This document shows positions 4,614 through 5,398 of a stretch of 5,398 bases of DNA, piece by piece. The stretch is from JABIBU01 sp964464685. Its GTDB lineage: Bacteria; Patescibacteriota; Patescibacteriia; Magasanikbacterales; UBA922. Both the position numbers and the translations under genes were made by a program. The stretch's first letter is position 1. Each line of letters begins with the position of its first letter. The DNA is taken from assembly GCA_964464685.1 (NCBI GenBank), contig CAYXGV010000059.1, positions 1 through 5,398 of the forward strand. Direction: 5' to 3'. The notes under the pieces are model-generated. The model saw only the letters and a program-made list of their open reading frames with translations, was not told the DNA's origin and searched no databases.

Positions 4614-5072
4614 ATGACAAATCAAACACCAAAAATTCACGACAAACAAGGTAACACCTGGCTTTACTCAGACGTAGTCAAGGATCATTTTTTTAATCCA
4701 AAAAATTTAATGCCTCAAGGAGAGGAAGATAATTTTCAAGCTGATGGCATGGGTCGAGTTGGAAGTCCGGCTTGTGGTGACGAAATGGTAGTTTGGATAA
4801 AAGTAAAAAATGATAAAATTGTAGATTGTAAATGGCAAACTTTTGGTTGTGGTAGTGCCATTGCATCAACATCAATGATGTCGGAAATGGTATTGGAAAA
4901 TGGGGGAATAAAAATAGAAGATGCTCTAAAGATTACACCGCAAGATATTTTAAAACGTCTAGGTGGTTTGCCACCAAATAAGATTCATTGTTCAGTTTTG
5001 GGTGATCAGGCTTTAGAAAAAGCTATTAAAGATTATTTTACAAAGACAGGACAAAGTGATAAAATTAATTAA
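4614..5072 (+). CDS. iscU: Fe-S cluster scaffold IscU/NifU N-terminal type
   Basis: 152 residues. The scaffold on which IscS sulfur and iron are joined into a cluster before transfer to target proteins. The three ligand cysteines are in the expected motifs: Cys54 in SPACGDEM with Asp56, Cys79 in TFGCGSAIASTS, and Cys126 in KIHCSVLGDQAL, preceded by His125. LPPNK (119-123) matches the LPPxK motif that HscA-type chaperones grip in E. coli IscU. The N terminus has about 16 residues more than usual before YSDVVKDHFFNP. There is no C-terminal Nfu domain, so this is a stand-alone U-type protein. It lies 129 nt after iscS with repeats in the gap and no clear promoter, so it is probably read from the operon promoter. 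No SD is seen; AATTGAAATT precedes the ATG. Confidence 0.93.
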   Translation: MTNQTPKIHDKQGNTWLYSDVVKDHFFNPKNLMPQGEEDNFQADGMGRVGSPACGDEMVVWIKVKNDKIVDCKWQTFGCGSAIASTSMMSEMVLENGGIKIEDALKITPQDILKRLGGLPPNKIHCSVLGDQALEKAIKDYFTKTGQSDKIN

Positions 5073-5098
5073 GTTAAATAAACCAAATTTAATTCTAA

Positions 5099-5160
5099 GA
5101 AAGATCCCTCCTCATTCATCTGCGCTCACGCTTGATGAATTCGTTCGGGATTAATTGAAA
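5099..5160 (+). repeat. 62-nt palindromic repeat before ferredoxin (copy 2)
   Basis: Same length and fold as the copy before iscU. The outer stem is ATCCC (5104-5108) with GGGAT (5147-5151), the inner stem ATTCATC (5114-5120) with GATGAAT (5134-5140), plus a GCG-CTCA-CGC tip (5122-5131). Three pairs differ from copy 1 by a change on both sides (T-A to C-G), so the fold is preserved. It ends 3 nt before the ferredoxin ATG. Confidence 0.8.
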
Positions 5161-5163
5161 AAT

Positions 5164-5355
5164 ATGAAATGTACAATAAACGAAGAACTTTGCATTGGCT
5201 GTGGCACTTGTCCCGCTGTTGCTCCAAATAGCTTTGCTATGAATGATGACACCAACAAAGCCGAAGCTATCAATCCACCAGCCGATACTGATGAAACTGT
5301 AAAAATGGCAGTTGATTCATGCCCAACTGGAGCGATTAGTTGTGAAGAAAATTAA
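5164..5355 (+). CDS. Single [4Fe-4S] ferredoxin
   Basis: 63 residues. CIGCGTC provides Cys10, Cys13 and Cys16, and the distant Cys53 followed by Pro completes the site: the layout of small one-cluster ferredoxins such as that of Thermotoga maritima. Cys3 and Cys60 are extra. The protein is acidic and should carry single electrons in the cytoplasm. As the last visible gene of the isc operon it probably supplies reducing power for cluster assembly, a role filled by a [2Fe-2S] ferredoxin in E. coli. The ATG at 5164 puts Cys10 at the usual distance from the N terminus; a TTG at 5155 would add MKN and lies inside the repeat. There is no SD. Confidence 0.92.
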   Translation: MKCTINEELCIGCGTCPAVAPNSFAMNDDTNKAEAINPPADTDETVKMAVDSCPTGAISCEEN

Positions 5356-5381
5356 GGAATAAGGAGTAAAGAATAAGGAAT
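5354..5381 (+). repeat. Four tandem heptamers of AAGGAAT type
   Basis: AAGGAAT (5354-5360), AAGGAGT, AAAGAAT, AAGGAAT (5375-5381) in exact 7-nt steps, beginning in the stop codon of the ferredoxin gene. The G-rich words could act as ribosome binding sites for a following gene, but none is visible before the window ends. Confidence 0.7.
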
Positions 5382-5398
5382 AAACAAAACCGTCGAAA

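Noticed and set aside
5155..5163. TTG start for the ferredoxin
   Set aside because: It lies inside the palindromic repeat; the ATG at 5164 gives the normal ferredoxin N terminus.

Overview
The window looks like part of an AT-rich genome, most likely from the Candidate Phyla Radiation (Patescibacteria). That placement is inference. It rests on small compact genes, many start codons without a Shine-Dalgarno (SD) sequence, intergenic palindromic and short tandem repeats, and a minimal iron-sulfur (Fe-S) assembly operon. No rRNA, tRNA, CRISPR array or transposase gene is visible.

Left part (1-1310). Two minus-strand genes: a small orphan protein (885-1220) and, downstream of it in transcription, a predicted lipoprotein with a possible transglutaminase/papain-like domain (58-690). 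Each has its own sigma70-like promoter and a good SD. They are separated by a long stem-loop (806-860) and a terminator (767-796) whose U-run leads straight into the -35 box of the lipoprotein promoter. This part is visibly less AT-rich than the rest.

Middle part (1300-2530). A divergent promoter region (1277-1333) fires the orphan gene leftward and a short coiled-coil protein (1377-1727) rightward. A DEDDy-type RNase H-fold exonuclease-like gene (1869-2456) follows. The two rightward genes have extended -10 boxes followed, after the same 4-nt gap, by nearly the same motif (ACCACYAAACTWA), and neither has an SD. A strong bidirectional terminator lies at 2499-2527.

Right part (2548-5398). After a MITE-like composite of inverted C/G-rich hairpins comes an ISC-type operon: Rrf2/IscR-family regulator (2811-3209), cysteine desulfurase IscS/NifS (3213-4484), scaffold IscU/NifU (4614-5072) and a single-cluster ferredoxin (5164-5355). 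IscS would supply sulfur from cysteine, IscU would build the cluster, the ferredoxin would probably supply electrons, and the regulator would sense cluster status and control the operon from the promoter at 2713-2741. No HscA/HscB chaperone or A-type carrier is present in the window.

The most notable non-coding structure is a 62-nt palindromic repeat found just before both iscU and the ferredoxin gene (53 of 62 bases identical). Three of the nine differences between the copies pair with three others as compensatory T-A to C-G changes. A shortened inverted copy forms the end of the iscS coding region.
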